Source: Meloidogyne chitwoodi (Eukaryota; Nematoda; Chromadorea; Rhabditida; Meloidogynidae). From it: 64,000 nucleotides of DNA. The position numbers and the translations under genes were made by a program. The stretch's first letter is position 1. Each line of letters begins with the position of its first letter. The notes under the pieces were generated by a model. That model did not search any database. It was not told the origin of the DNA and saw only the letters and a list, made by a program, of their open reading frames with translations. Positions 25,933 through 37,230 of the stretch are shown in pieces. The stretch is taken from the NCBI GenBank assembly GCA_015183035.1, contig JACZZP010000018.1, forward strand, positions 1,054,001 to 1,118,000, written 5' to 3'.

Positions 25933-26360
25933 CTAAATATTAAAAAATTAATTTTAAAACGTTATTTCGCCCTTTTGGACATTTTGTTGTTTATTGTTAG
26001 AATATATTTTGTATATCTCCACTAATTACACTGCCTTTGAAAAGTACATATGTTTAGGTTTAGATATAACCTTAAATTTCGCTTAAATATAAAATAGTTT
26101 AATATTTATCACAATTAAAAGAATATATTATAAAAAAACACTAGTCATTTCAAAGAAAACATTTTGGATATTAGACAAACTCTGTCAGTCATAATTAGAG
26201 TCAGGAATTTTAGGTTTTTACAGGTGCCGTTTTATCCTATTCCTCTTGCGAACTTGGTAAATTGACAAAATGTCGACAAGGAAAAATAGGACAAAATGTC
26301 AACAAGGGAAAAAGACAAAATGTACTAAGGGTAGATATGACAAAATGTCACTAAAGAAAG
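25933..26360. repeat. GACAAAATGTC repeats upstream of chimeric NOMO
   Basis: About 430 bp upstream of the chimeric NOMO ATG, itself preceded by a TTTAG acceptor. Between 26262 and 26350 the unit GACAAAATGTC or a variant recurs four times, with AAGGAAAAA-type spacers; an inverted copy lies near 25985. Related to the repeats at 20135 and 58233. No gene seen. Confidence 0.55.
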
Positions 26361-27392
26361 AGAATTTCCTGTAGTATAACAGGTATTTTGTCTGTGGTTC
26401 AATCCGTTCAAGTAAGGTGTCATTCGATAGCTCTCGAAAAACTGAGTCGATCTAGGGGTGGAGGAAGTCGGTCCGACAATTAGGGACCGAGTTACAGACT
26501 CTTGAAAATTGAAAAACCATAGGGGGGACCAAGCTCTTAGAAGTGATTACCGCGGCTGTTCTTAAATTATTTTCACTGAATTATTTTGTTGTAATTTGCG
26601 CCGTAGAATAACGCATGTACCTTTGTGTAATTAAATCGGCTGTTCTTAAATTTTTGATAAATTAATTACTTTGTTATAATTTGCGCCGTAGAATAACGCA
26701 TGTACCAAAAGCCAACGAGAGATGGGCTCCCACACGAAGAAGTCATAAAACACTCCCAATAGGTCCAAGTTTGGCGTGTTTCCAGCAAACTTCGATCCTT
26801 CATAAATTTGTTTATAAAGTTTAAAACGACGATTTTGGTTTCATTCTATAGGTCTCGAAAAAATGTGTCGATCTAGGGTGGAGGAAGTCGAACGGATGTT
26901 TCCGAGCCGAGATACAGGCACCTGAATATCGAAAAATTAAAGGGGGAGTAAGGTAATTTGAAGTGATTACTGAGGCTGAATGTAAGCTGAAAGACATGTG
27001 CATTTTTATGACTTCTTCGTGTGGGAGCCCATCTCTCGTTGGCTTTTGGTACATGCGTTATTCTACGGCGCAAATTATAACAAAGTAATTAATTTATCAA
27101 AAATTTAAGAACAGCCGATTTAATTACACAAAGGTACATGCGTTATTCTACGGCGCAAATTACAACAAAATAATTCAGTGAAAATAATTTAAGAACAGCC
27201 GCGGTAATCACTTCTAAGAGCTTGGTCCCCCCTATGGTTTTTCAATTTTCAAGAGTCTGTAACTCGGTCCCTAATTGTCGGACCGACTTCCTCCACCCCT
27301 AGATCGACTCAGTTTTTCGAGAGCTATCGAATGACACCTTACTTGACCGGATTGAACCACAGACAAAATACCTGTTATACTACAGGAAAGCC
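26361..27392. mobile_element. Foldback (hairpin) transposon-like element with 386-bp inverted arms
   Basis: Positions 26365-26750 and 27004-27389 are near-perfect reverse complements (386 bp each; one mismatch noticed), separated by 253 bp. Outer ends read TTTCCTGTAGTATAACAGG. A possible 7-bp target duplication AAGAAAG flanks it at 26354-26360 and 27393-27399, though the ends are then slightly uneven. Each arm carries an internal duplication of about 70 bp. The spacer (about 26841-26980) is a diverged third copy of outer-arm sequence and contains AGGTCCAAGTTTG at 26762, shared with the MITE at 51874. No transposase-like protein is encoded. Best described as a foldback or MITE-type element. 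Confidence 0.85.
26553..26705 (+). repeat. Internal direct duplication in the left foldback arm
   Basis: Two units, 26553-26621 and 26637-26705, both start CGGCTGTTCTTAAATT and end TTTGCGCCGTAGAATAACGC followed by ATGTACC. The same pair occurs inverted in the right arm. Confidence 0.8.
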
Positions 27393-27644
27393 AAGAAAGA
27401 TATGACAAAGTCAAAAAAATAATAAAAAATTAAAATTTGAACCTATTTGTTCAAAATTCAGACCTATTTAGCCATTTTCGACCTTTTAAAGGCCTATTTA
27501 AAGTTTAATAGCCTAAAGGACCTAAAATTCCGGTCTCTATTTATAATACAATGAACTTTTTCAAAAAGCAAAGCTTATTTCTGTACAGCCGAAATAACAT
27601 GAACAAAAAAATATTAAAAAAATAAATCAGACAAAAATATATGA
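27393..27644. other. Sulfite oxidase 3' flank
   Basis: Short intergenic stretch with three loosely spaced CCTATTT motifs (27441-27500) and AT-rich sequence. No gene; probably 3' UTR of the sulfite oxidase gene plus repeat remnants. Confidence 0.4.
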
Positions 27645-29818
27645 TTAGCAAAGTAAAATAGAGACTCGATGCCAGGCATTATGTAAAAGTCCTCGTACAT
27701 TCCAAATCCCCGAAGCATCTTCTGGTTGTGTATTATACGCTCTATCCGTTGCTTTGCAAATTAATTCAAAATGTCCATTTTCCTTTGCTTCTATTGGAAT
27801 TGACATTTTTACATTCCAAAGTGTCCATGCCCACATATTTTCAAAATCTTGCTCATCAGATTGTTGCAATTTAGCACATTGCCAACTTCTTCCACCATCA
27901 ATTGAGACTTCAACTCTAATAATCCCTAAAAATATTTATTTAAAATTTTATCAAATTTTAAATAACCTCGCCCTCCTCCACTCCATGCATATCCCTTGAC
28001 TTCAATACTTTCTGCCTCTTTAGAAATCTTTGTATTAGTCGCTGGAACGCAAATTGCACTTTGGACAGGATACTCCTTAAAAATTTTTAATTTCAAAATT
28101 AAAAATAAAAAACCTGAATAGAAGGAACAGAATCAAAAGGCAAAGGATCTCCAATATTAAGAAAAGATGGCATTGCCTAAAATTATAAAAATTGAAGAAA
28201 ATAAATCACATTAACCTTGTAGTCCTTTCTCTGCCAATGACTTAAACTTTCTTCATAACTTGTTTTAATAGAAGTTAGCCATTTAACTTGACGAGCACCA
28301 ACAATTCCTGGAGCTATAATACGAATTGGATATCCATGATCACGAGGAAGTGGTTCACCATTCATCTCATAAGCTAAAAAATAAAAAAATATAAATAAGA
28401 AATTAATAGAATTAGAATATTATTAAAGTGGTAAAATGTAGTTTCCGATCATTTGGATTTGAACTCTTATCATTCAAATAAGAAAAATAAGAGTAAACTA
28501 TCATTAACCTATTTCAAAAGTTTATTTATGAAAACTAACCAATTAATACTTCTTGACTCATTGCTTTATCAAAAGGAATAGATGCACCATATCTGTTACC
28601 TAAACATCACCTAAATTTAATCTGAATTCAATATAAATTAAAACCAGTCATGTCCATATCAGCTCCCTCAAACTGAACATGTCTAATTTCTTTGTCATCA
28701 GGTCTAATTCCTGCACTGATTAAAACGTCCTAAATTCAATTTTTAATGGAAAAGGCTCAATAAATGGATGCTATGTTTGAAATAAATCTATAAAACATAC
28801 ACGTAAACGACATCCGGTCCATTCCGCATTAGAAATAGCAGAACCAGTCCACATTAGACCCTGGACCTTTTTAAATTTATTCATATCGTTACGTCGATTG
28901 CCGGCACTAAAATTAATAAATTTTACGATTTGAATATTAATTAAAAAATAACCATTGTATTGCTGAGGTTATTTTAACTGGTTCATATTTTTTCTTTAAA
29001 TCATCAACAGACAAATTAATTTCTTTCTTTACTCCTAATCCAGTTACTTTCAAATGGTGATTTCTGTCATCCAACTATGTTAAAATATGATTTTTTTACA
29101 AAAATTTTAAATTTACATCAGGAACAGGCATATGGTTTCGAATGAAGAAAATCTCATTTGGCGTTTTAAAATTGTCAATAAGCAATGAAGGCGGAGTTTC
29201 TGCATTGAAAGGTTTTTGAGAATTAACAAGAAGTGCTGGATGACGTGATGGATCAATTGCAAATGGGTCATCTGCCGATAACTAGAATTTATTTAAAAAT
29301 AATCAAACTGAAGAAAAAGGAGAAAATCTAAGATTTTTTTTAGATAATATAACTTATTGGCTTCTAAAACCTTCAATTCATCTTTTGTTAAACTTCCAAT
29401 CCTCAATTCTTCGAGTAGTTCCAAAACCTCCTCAGATTTGTGTTGAGCATAAATAAGCCAATAAGGCTCCTTATAAACTAAGTTTAAACAGAAACAATAA
29501 ATTTACAATTGAATCGCCTGCAGCCAAAAGTATTTTATCACCACCAGGATGAGTTTCAATAAAGTCAGTAATGTCATAAACTCCCTTAAGGACTAGAATT
29601 TATAAAACAGAAAAAATAAAAACTTGTTTATAAGTGACCCAAATACGATCGGCATTTTTTCCGTGCTGTTTAACTTGATCTCGTGTGAAAATTGGCAAAT
29701 CTTTCCGTTCTGGAGATTCAAGATTTTCCTTTAAATTTTCTTTCAAATGACATCTTTTGAAAAATAAATAATTCCAGCCAGATATTCCAAAAATTCCACC
29801 AAATGCAGCGGCAAACAT
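27645..29818 (-). CDS. suox-1: Sulfite oxidase (cytochrome b5 + molybdopterin domains)
   Basis: Oxidises sulfite to sulfate in the mitochondrial intermembrane space. Twelve exons (29818-29624, 29584-29507, 29469-29371, 29281-29117, 29074-28953, 28906-28801, 28729-28645, 28599-28540, 28373-28216, 28176-28114, 28075-27967, 27925-27645) give 506 aa with a closed frame. The N-terminus carries a membrane-like segment, then a cytochrome b5 domain with haem ligands in THPGGDK and YAQHKSEE. The molybdopterin domain has IQCAGNRRND (the Mo-coordinating Cys), [11 protein letters not shown] and [15 protein letters not shown]. The C-terminal dimerisation domain has [23 protein letters not shown] and [15 protein letters not shown]. 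No other Met is available in the correct frame before 29818; a TTTTCAG just upstream may be a trans-splice site. Two acceptor choices (29584, 29469) were set by frame. Confidence 0.95.
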
Positions 29819-30485
29819 AACATAATGAAAAGCATACCAATCTTGCTTTTTTGCATTGTCATTGAAGAAAATTCCGAGAGTTGTTGTCTTTGTCTGATTA
29901 GTGTGTAATGATTCTGAAAATTTTCTTTTTTATAATAGAAATTCGAGACATTTTTCAAATTTTCTTACAAAGCTTTCTAGAACGTTAAAAAATGTCAAAC
30001 TTAAAGATATTCTTTTCTATGTAATTACATAACTATTATTTTCAAAAATGGGCTGTTTAAATGTTCTTCGACAAAAATTGTTGAAAAATAAAATAAAGTT
30101 TCTTTGTTGTCTTTTATATAAAAAATGCATACTATTATTGTAATAATATTAATTAATTATTTACCACATACATATTTGTAAAAAGGTATTTTTGCAAAAT
30201 TCTAAATATAGCATTTATTTATTCAATTAAAATTCATTAAAAATTTTTAAATTTATCGACTAATTTTTAAATTCAAAAATGTGAACAAAGTGGAAGTTCT
30301 TGGCAAAATATCAATTTAAATTTAGAATGGATTATTCTATGATAAGCAGCAGGAGGGAAAAAACATAGAGATTGAGTAGATCCATCCGAAAATCAAAAAT
30401 AATTCAATTTAAGAAGAAATGCGTCATTTGACGAAATGAAAATATCAGCAAAGATAAAATTCCTCATTTTCAAAAACCAATAAAA
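29819..30485. other. Intergenic, sulfite oxidase 5' flank to repeat-protein 3' flank
   Basis: About 670 bp of AT-rich sequence between two minus-strand genes. An open frame at 29743-29958 is an out-of-frame shadow of the sulfite oxidase N-terminus. No other feature recognised. Confidence 0.5.
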
Positions 30486-33400
30486 TTATTCATTTTTTAC
30501 AACTGTCACTGTATCCTCTAATTCACGTTTTCGTTGTCTTCGTTGAGCATCTCGCATTGCATTGTGTGCTTTCCTCTGATCACTTGTCATCTTCTTGATG
30601 AATTTAGTACAAAAGTTTAGAGAAAATACCTACCTGATATTTAACTCTAGCAGCTTCAGCCCTTTTAGCTCTACGCAGTCTGGCTTGTTCAATAGCGGAA
30701 CGAAGATTCTTAAATAAATATTATGAGAAAGTTGAGTAGTTTTGATACTCCTAACTATCTTATCAAATCCCTGGATCTTATGAGATTCCTAGTCATTCGG
30801 AATATTAGTCCAAACCTTTTCTTATAATTCTTACTCATTGCCAGTAACAAAATTTGTTTTAAAATAATACCTCGTCAGGTTCCTGCCCTTTCAAATTCAT
30901 ATCATCACCCAAACGACACAATTCTTCCTAAAATATTAATAATTTTAGATATTTTAACTTTATTACTTACATCTCTCATTCTTGCCATTTTTAAAGAATG
31001 CGCTCTTTTAGCATTGAATTCATGACGCGCTTCGGCAGACATTTCATGATATCTTTAAATTACCCAATATCAACTCAATTCTTCAAAATAAAAACCTTCG
31101 CCTAGCACGCTCTGCACGTTTTGCCCTTTGCAAAAGATTCTTTTGATCACTAGAAGGAAGAGGATCAACAATTTTTTTAGATGGTGCGCCAGAGGATGTA
31201 GACTGACGTGCAATAATAGGATGTTCAGTTTTTTTAATTGTATATTGTTGAGAATTTTGCAATGGACTAGCATAGTGGTGGCGAGAAGAAGATGGACCAG
31301 CAGATGATGATCCGCTTGCTGTTGAAATATGTTGACCGAAATTACTATTAGTTGTTATTATTGTAGGCTGAACTATTTCTATTCTGGTTGGTTGATTAAG
31401 ATGATGATGATGTTCAATTGAAGTTGGATGCCGCTGTTGTGACGGTTCATGTTGGATTATAGAGACTGGATAATAGTTACTGCTAGAGCCGACATCAAAT
31501 TTCGAGGAAGAAGCTTCTTGAATCTTTGACAAAATAAAAATAATAAAATAAAAAATAGACTAAATATACCACTGTATAAGATTGAGGGCCTGTCGATTGA
31601 ACTCTGCCATCTGTATGAACCTGAACAAATTTGTTATCAGCAAGAATAAATCCATTTTGAACACCACGAGCAGGAACCTATAAAATTTAATTTTTAAAAG
31701 GCTTTGTTAAAGATTCAAAATAATTCGATAAAATTCCGAAAACACTGAATCCCGTAAATAACTACGTAAATTGTTTGGATTAAATTGGTATTTACATTTA
31801 AATCTTTACCTGAAGATATTGAACAACATTTCCTCCAGAAACTTGTTGCTGCGAAATATTCAAAGGTGATTGAATTATATGAGTTCCTGAACTACTGACA
31901 AAATGATGTTTTTCAGCTAAATCTATTGGCTCTTCCTTTTTCAATTCACTTTGCTGCATTTTTAGTAAAGTTTGTCTTGCTTCTTCTGTTTTTCTAACAA
32001 CATCACGTTCGATTGTGTCCAAAATTTGGTCTAAAATTATTTTATTTTTTAACAAAAAAATATTTGATAACCTAAATTTGGTTCGGTTGATTCATTTGTA
32101 TTTTCAGTTTTTGGTTTACGTTGCCTTCTCGGTACAACTCCTCTTTCCTGCTGTTTCTTTTGATATCGAAGGCGCGCTTGTTCTGCCCTTTTTGCATTTC
32201 TTAGCATTATATTTTGAGCTTTTTCTAAAGCTTCCGGTGTAATTTGCCCTGCTGGAGTTGATAGCAACTTTTCTTCTTCAACACGTCTTTTTCGAAAACT
32301 GATAAAACAAATTTTAATTTTATTTTTTTAAAAATTACGATTCAGTTCTTCTTCTGTTGTAAATTTTTCTCTCATCTGGGGTCTGAATAGTTAAAATATT
32401 TTTAAAAATTAAAAAAGAGAATGTAATCTGGATGCCATTATTTTTAGCCTTTTACTCAAGTATTAAAAAATCACTTTAGTTCCTTGTCCTAAAACTGAAA
32501 TTTTAATATACCATTCGATGATACCGTTGACGTGCTGCTTCAGCCTTTCGAGCATTTACATCATTAATATGCTTCTTTATTTGTTCTAACTTTTGACGAG
32601 GAACTTCTTCAATGTTTTCTGGTAATCCCAGCTGTTTAAGCCTTCTTTTTTGATTGTAATCACGTCTTTCATCAATTGACATACTTTGATAACGGCTAAT
32701 TCTTGCACGTTTCTTTTGCAATGATTGTTCATCTAATAGAACCAAATCATCCGTTATATCTGATATTTTTATTAAAAAATAAAAGACTGAAATAAACCAT
32801 TTGTAGCACGAAGAATTGCTTCTAACTCTTCCATTTCTCGATCCTTTTGCTTCCTTCGCTGGCGCATAACAACTCGACGTTCGGTAAATATTCGCTTCTC
32901 ATCATCACTGAGAAGCGCATAACGATTTCTTGCTGCTTCGGATAATTTTTGACGACGAAGTCTGAAAACAAATATTAATTTCATTTATATATAATATTAA
33001 CTTGATGCTTATTTGAATAATAAAAAAATATGAAAGTAATTTTTGCTCATTTTTCTACTCAATTAAAAGTCGATTAAAAATTTAAAAACAAACTTCTCTT
33101 GAATAGAAAGGTCGCTTTTATCAGGTTTAGTCATGATCACCACGTGTCTCTCGCCAGTTTCTGTCGTAAATTCTTGAACAATTCCATCATCATCATCGTT
33201 CGATTGATCATTTGCAATCGAGTAAGTATAAAATTCATGGCTATCATCCAATGATGATGAATGGGGAATGGCTGGTTCAAACTAAAATAAAATAGATGTT
33301 AACATGTGTTTTATATAATTTAATATGTTACTTTCACAATATAATTTAAAATTAACTATAAAAATAATCTTAACCTTAGTTTCACAGCTTGGACAAGTAC

Positions 33401-33638
33401 ATCCAGGAGGATGATATCCAACACTTCCAATAGGAATACTTCTAAATTGGCTATCACCAGAAACTACCACAACTTGATTGCTTCCTCTAACTTGAGTTAA
33501 AGGAGAACTTAACATTACTGGAGTATTAGAAGATGAAGAAGTTCCAGCAAGACTAACTCTCTGAGATACTGGTGTTCGGCTAGGTTGATAATAAATTTGT
33601 TGTTGCTGATTGTGAGAACTTTGTTCTGAAGTACTCAT
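30486..33638 (-). CDS. Basic STPR-like repeat protein, paralogue B
   Basis: Multi-exon gene (about eleven exons) from MSTSEQSSHNQQQQ at 33638 to ...VTVVKNE* at 30486. The first exon (33638-33375) carries a Ser/Gln-rich start and GYHPPGCTCPSCETK, a CxCxxC cluster. The body consists of spaced basic helical units of the type KRAEAARxRYxxMTxxERxxxNxKRR, seen about six times (for example RKAEAARQRYHRM, KRAEQARLRYQKK, KRAEAARVKYQ). This resembles the 23-residue STPR repeat of silkworm FMBP-1, a DNA-binding domain, though the spacing here is irregular. A Ser/His/Gln-rich disordered stretch lies before the last three units. The ATG is one base after a TTTAAAG acceptor and 235 bp below paralogue A, so the two may be co-transcribed. 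A nuclear, DNA- or RNA-binding role is only an inference. Confidence 0.7.
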
Positions 33639-33873
33639 TCTTTAAACAAAATTATTATATTATTAAAAAATAATAAATATAAAATTATTAGAGTTGATCA
33701 AACTCTTAATAAAAACAATTAAAAAATAAATTCATCAACTTTATCAAAAATTCTTTTAATGACAAAAATAAAAGTTAATACGACAACTCCCATAGACGTA
33801 ACGTGAAAATCAATGATGTGAAGAAACAAATTATAGACAAGCATAATAAGTGGAATTTAATTATTTGATCTTT

Positions 33874-35896
33874 TCACGTATGTGTCAACGGAGTAGGTAT
33901 CCTGTGCGAAATAAAATGCTGTTGCTGCTGTTGTTGTGGAAGTTGCTGTAGTCCACGCTGACGAAGCAAAATTTGTTGTGCTTGTTGAGTACGCCTAAGA
34001 ACATCACGTTCAAGCGAAGAAAGAGCATCAAATTCTTCATCATCCTCTGACTTTTCAACCTTTAAATCGGGATCAACATCTGTCAGAACGACTTCCATTA
34101 GTTGACGCTTGCGTTTAGGAGTGTAGCGTTTTTGGTTGTAAGCCCTTCGCTGATCAGCTGTCTGCAATAATAAATAAATATATAGTAACATTGTTAAACA
34201 TTTTAAAAACAGGTAGATTAGTCTTGTAAATCAGAAAAATAAAAGATTTTGCCATAGGGCCAAGAAAAATGTCAATTCAAACACACAAGACAAAGAAACT
34301 ATATTCAAATGAACGGAGTAATACCCTTATATTAATTTTAAGTAAATTTATAAGTAAAAATAGTACAAATTTAACCATTCTCTGATAACGAAGACGGGCA
34401 GCCTCAGCTCGTTTTGCATTTCGAATAACAATTTGTTGTGCCCTATCAAGTGCCTCTCCATTAATTCTACCAATTGGCATAGCCAAAAGTGTTTCCTCCT
34501 CCATTCTTCTACGCCGAAATGCTTCAGTTCTTCGTTGATTGTACATTTTCTTTTCTTCATAAGTCTAATTAAAAAAAAATAAAAAATAAACAAAATTTAA
34601 TAAAACCATTCGATGATAACGAAGTCTTGCAGCTTCAGCCTTTTTTGCATTTTGTTCCTTAATCCTACGATGAGCGTCATCTCCCATATTGGCCACTTTA
34701 TCTTCAATTTTTGTAGTAACCTGTTGTTTGATTCGACGTTTCATGTTGTGGGATTTTCTTTCTTCATCAGTCATTCTAAAAATTTTCAATATTTTTTAAG
34801 AAGAAAAGTTAATTAAACCAACGACCTGTGGTATCTGTTACGAGCAGCCTCTGCCCATTTTGCGCGCATTCTCTTCTCTCTAAGTTGCTCAAGAACGTCG
34901 GGATCGTCATAAATATCTCCACTAGCCCGCAAAATTGCTTCGAGTTGAGCCATTTCTTTTTCACGTTGTTTCTTCCTTTTTTGTGCTAATGTCCTTTTAA
35001 GGTTTAAAGCTTTTTTCTCATCAGGAGTCAAACGATGATAACTAAAATTATTAAACTAATATCTAAATGTTATAATAAAATAATATTTCGTTACAAATAC
35101 AATAACAGCCAAAAATTCTAATTAGTTAATAATTCCATTAACTATACTTTTTCATAATTTTCGTTTAAACATGAAAAACAAACCGCAAACGAGCAGCTTC
35201 AGCTTGTCGAGCTCTTTTTACCGCATCTTTCTCACTTTTTTCGTTCTTCTTATCACCAGAATTTCTTGCAATGAGTTCTTGGCGATTATCCAATGGACTG
35301 GAGTGACCAATGGATGGTACGAACTTTAAATAAAATAATAAATTGCTAAGAATAAAATTTTTATCAAAAATTATCATATTCGCTATTCTTAAAATTAAAT
35401 AAGGTGTAATCTAGGCAATATTGCAGGAACGCAAAAAACAATAAATTACCACATGTCTTTCTCCATTTTCAGTAGTGAATTCTTGAACAATTCCATCAGA
35501 ATTGCCAGAAGGATCATTTGAAATAGAATAAGTGTAAAGTTCATGTCGATTGTCTATTGAAGTTGAATGGCCAATGGTTGGTACATACTAAACAAATTTA
35601 ATTCATAATTTAAAATTAACTATAAAAATAATCTTAACCTTAGTTTCACAGCTTGGACAAGTACATCCAGGAGGATGATATCCAACACTTCCAATAGGAA
35701 TACTTCTAAATTGGCTATCACCAGAAACTACCACAACTTGATTGCTTCCTCTAACTTGAGTTAAAGGAGAACTTAACATTACTGGAGTATTAGAAGATGA
35801 AGAAGTTCCAGCAAGACTAACTCTCTGAGATACTGGTGTTCGGCTAGGTTGATAATAAATTTGTTGTTGCTGTGAAATATGTTCTGAAGTACTCAT
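33874..35896 (-). CDS. Basic STPR-like repeat protein, paralogue A
   Basis: Seven exons (35896-35639, 35587-35450, 35323-35184, 35041-34826, 34775-34607, 34564-34376, 34161-33874) give 465 aa. The first exon is almost identical at DNA level to that of paralogue B, including GYHPPGCTCPSCETK and the start of intron 1. Exon 2 (IGHSTSIDNRHELYTYSISND...IVQEFTTENGERHVV) also matches the neighbour. The rest carries at least five units such as RQAEAARLR, KWAEAARNRYHR, KKAEAARLRYHRM and KRAEAARLRYQRM, each followed by an acidic/basic TDEERKxxNxKRR segment, then a Gln-rich C-terminus. Charged, helical and Arg/Ala/Glu-rich. Most similar in style to STPR-repeat proteins; function not known. The pair arose by tandem duplication. 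Confidence 0.72.
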
Positions 35897-37230
35897 TTTT
35901 AAATAAAAATTCTAAAAGAAAAAATTTTCTTGGAATACTTTAAATTGTTGAAGAAAAGTTAGATTCCCAAACAACCAGATGCTCACTAGTTGCTTTAACA
36001 TCAACTAGATCTAGGATTCAATTTTGTTTACAAGAAAGGGCACTGTTCTTTGATATTTTTAAAAATAATAAAAATAAAGATTACAATTTATTCAACGCTT
36101 TCGAGATTAGCTTAACAAATAAAGATCAGTCTACTGTATCTCATTTTTTATAACTTATAGTAATTCTCCTTTACGAGATATATGTTACTCTAACCTCCTT
36201 TAAACTCCTTATATAAAGGAAATAGATTGGAGAACTTAACAATTCATATATACAAGCTTAATAACAAAATAGAGAAGTGGATCAAGGCATAAGAGGAAAA
36301 AAGAGTAATGTCATGGATACAAAGGACAAGAACAGAACATAAAAATGACATCTCGAAGGAATTGTGTTGTTGAGAAATATAAAAAAATGTAATAATGTAT
36401 AAAACTAAATAAAATTGTGGGGGAGAATAAAAGGAATAAAAATAGTGTTTTTGCTGTCGAAGGAAGATGGTGAAGTTATTTTATTCAGGAGAAAACAGAT
36501 TGGTTGGGGAAAATGAAGTGAGTAGGGAGACGATGAAAGTATATTGAAAATATGGGAAATGGAATGGAGAAGATAAAGTAAGATGAAAAACGAAAAAGAA
36601 GAGGGAATAGGGAGAATGTATGAATAAGAATACATTTGTTTAAATTGGATAGAAAAGAAAATGTGGAAGGTTATTTTACAACTATGCTATATAGAATGGC
36701 AAAGACAGAGAAAAATTAAAACCATAGGGAGAAGACGAATCACACACACTCTCATTGCTATACAACAGAATTTGAGAGTTTTTTTAGTTGGTTGCCTTGT
36801 GACGAAAGACATACATAAGGAATGAGCTGACTAATGTATACATAAAACCTTAATGACACGACGAACAGAGAAGTTAGAGAGTATTGATTGTGTATAACAG
36901 GGCTAGAAAAATGCGAAATTTGTTGTTTGTTTGTGTGTAGAAAGAAAAAGGCACGATGAATATTGAGAAAGGAAGGAAACAAATGAAGAATTCTTTTATT
37001 TGATAAGATTGAAAGGGACTAAAAAAGAGAAAAAAGTATTGAAAAATATAAAGAAAAAGTACACAATAGAAAAATAAAAAATGAGAAAAGGTGAATCGAA
37101 ATTTTCGCTATTAGGGAAATAAAGTAATAATAATACAGTGAAGTACATATTCATATGTATGTTTATACATATCTGAGGATCTACATAAATGAAAAAATAA
37201 TAACAAGTTAACATTTTATTAGCTACATAT
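35897..37230. other. Gene-poor region with purine-rich tract
   Basis: About 1.3 kb between two minus-strand genes. From about 36400 to 37100 the plus strand is strikingly purine-rich (repeated GGAGAA, GAAAGG, AAAGAG blocks). Open frames on the minus strand here (36405-36635, 36758-36982, 36996-37271) are Phe/Ser/Leu-rich products of the pyrimidine-rich complement and are not called genes. Probably the promoter region of paralogue A. Confidence 0.5.

Noticed and set aside
26821..27073. Short proteins encoded in the foldback loop
   Set aside because: Two overlapping frames in a repeat with no transposase motifs; not supported as coding.
29743..29958. Alternative N-terminus for sulfite oxidase starting MKNVSNFYYKK
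   Set aside because: Different frame from the haem domain, and no GT/AG combination joins them; treated as a shadow.
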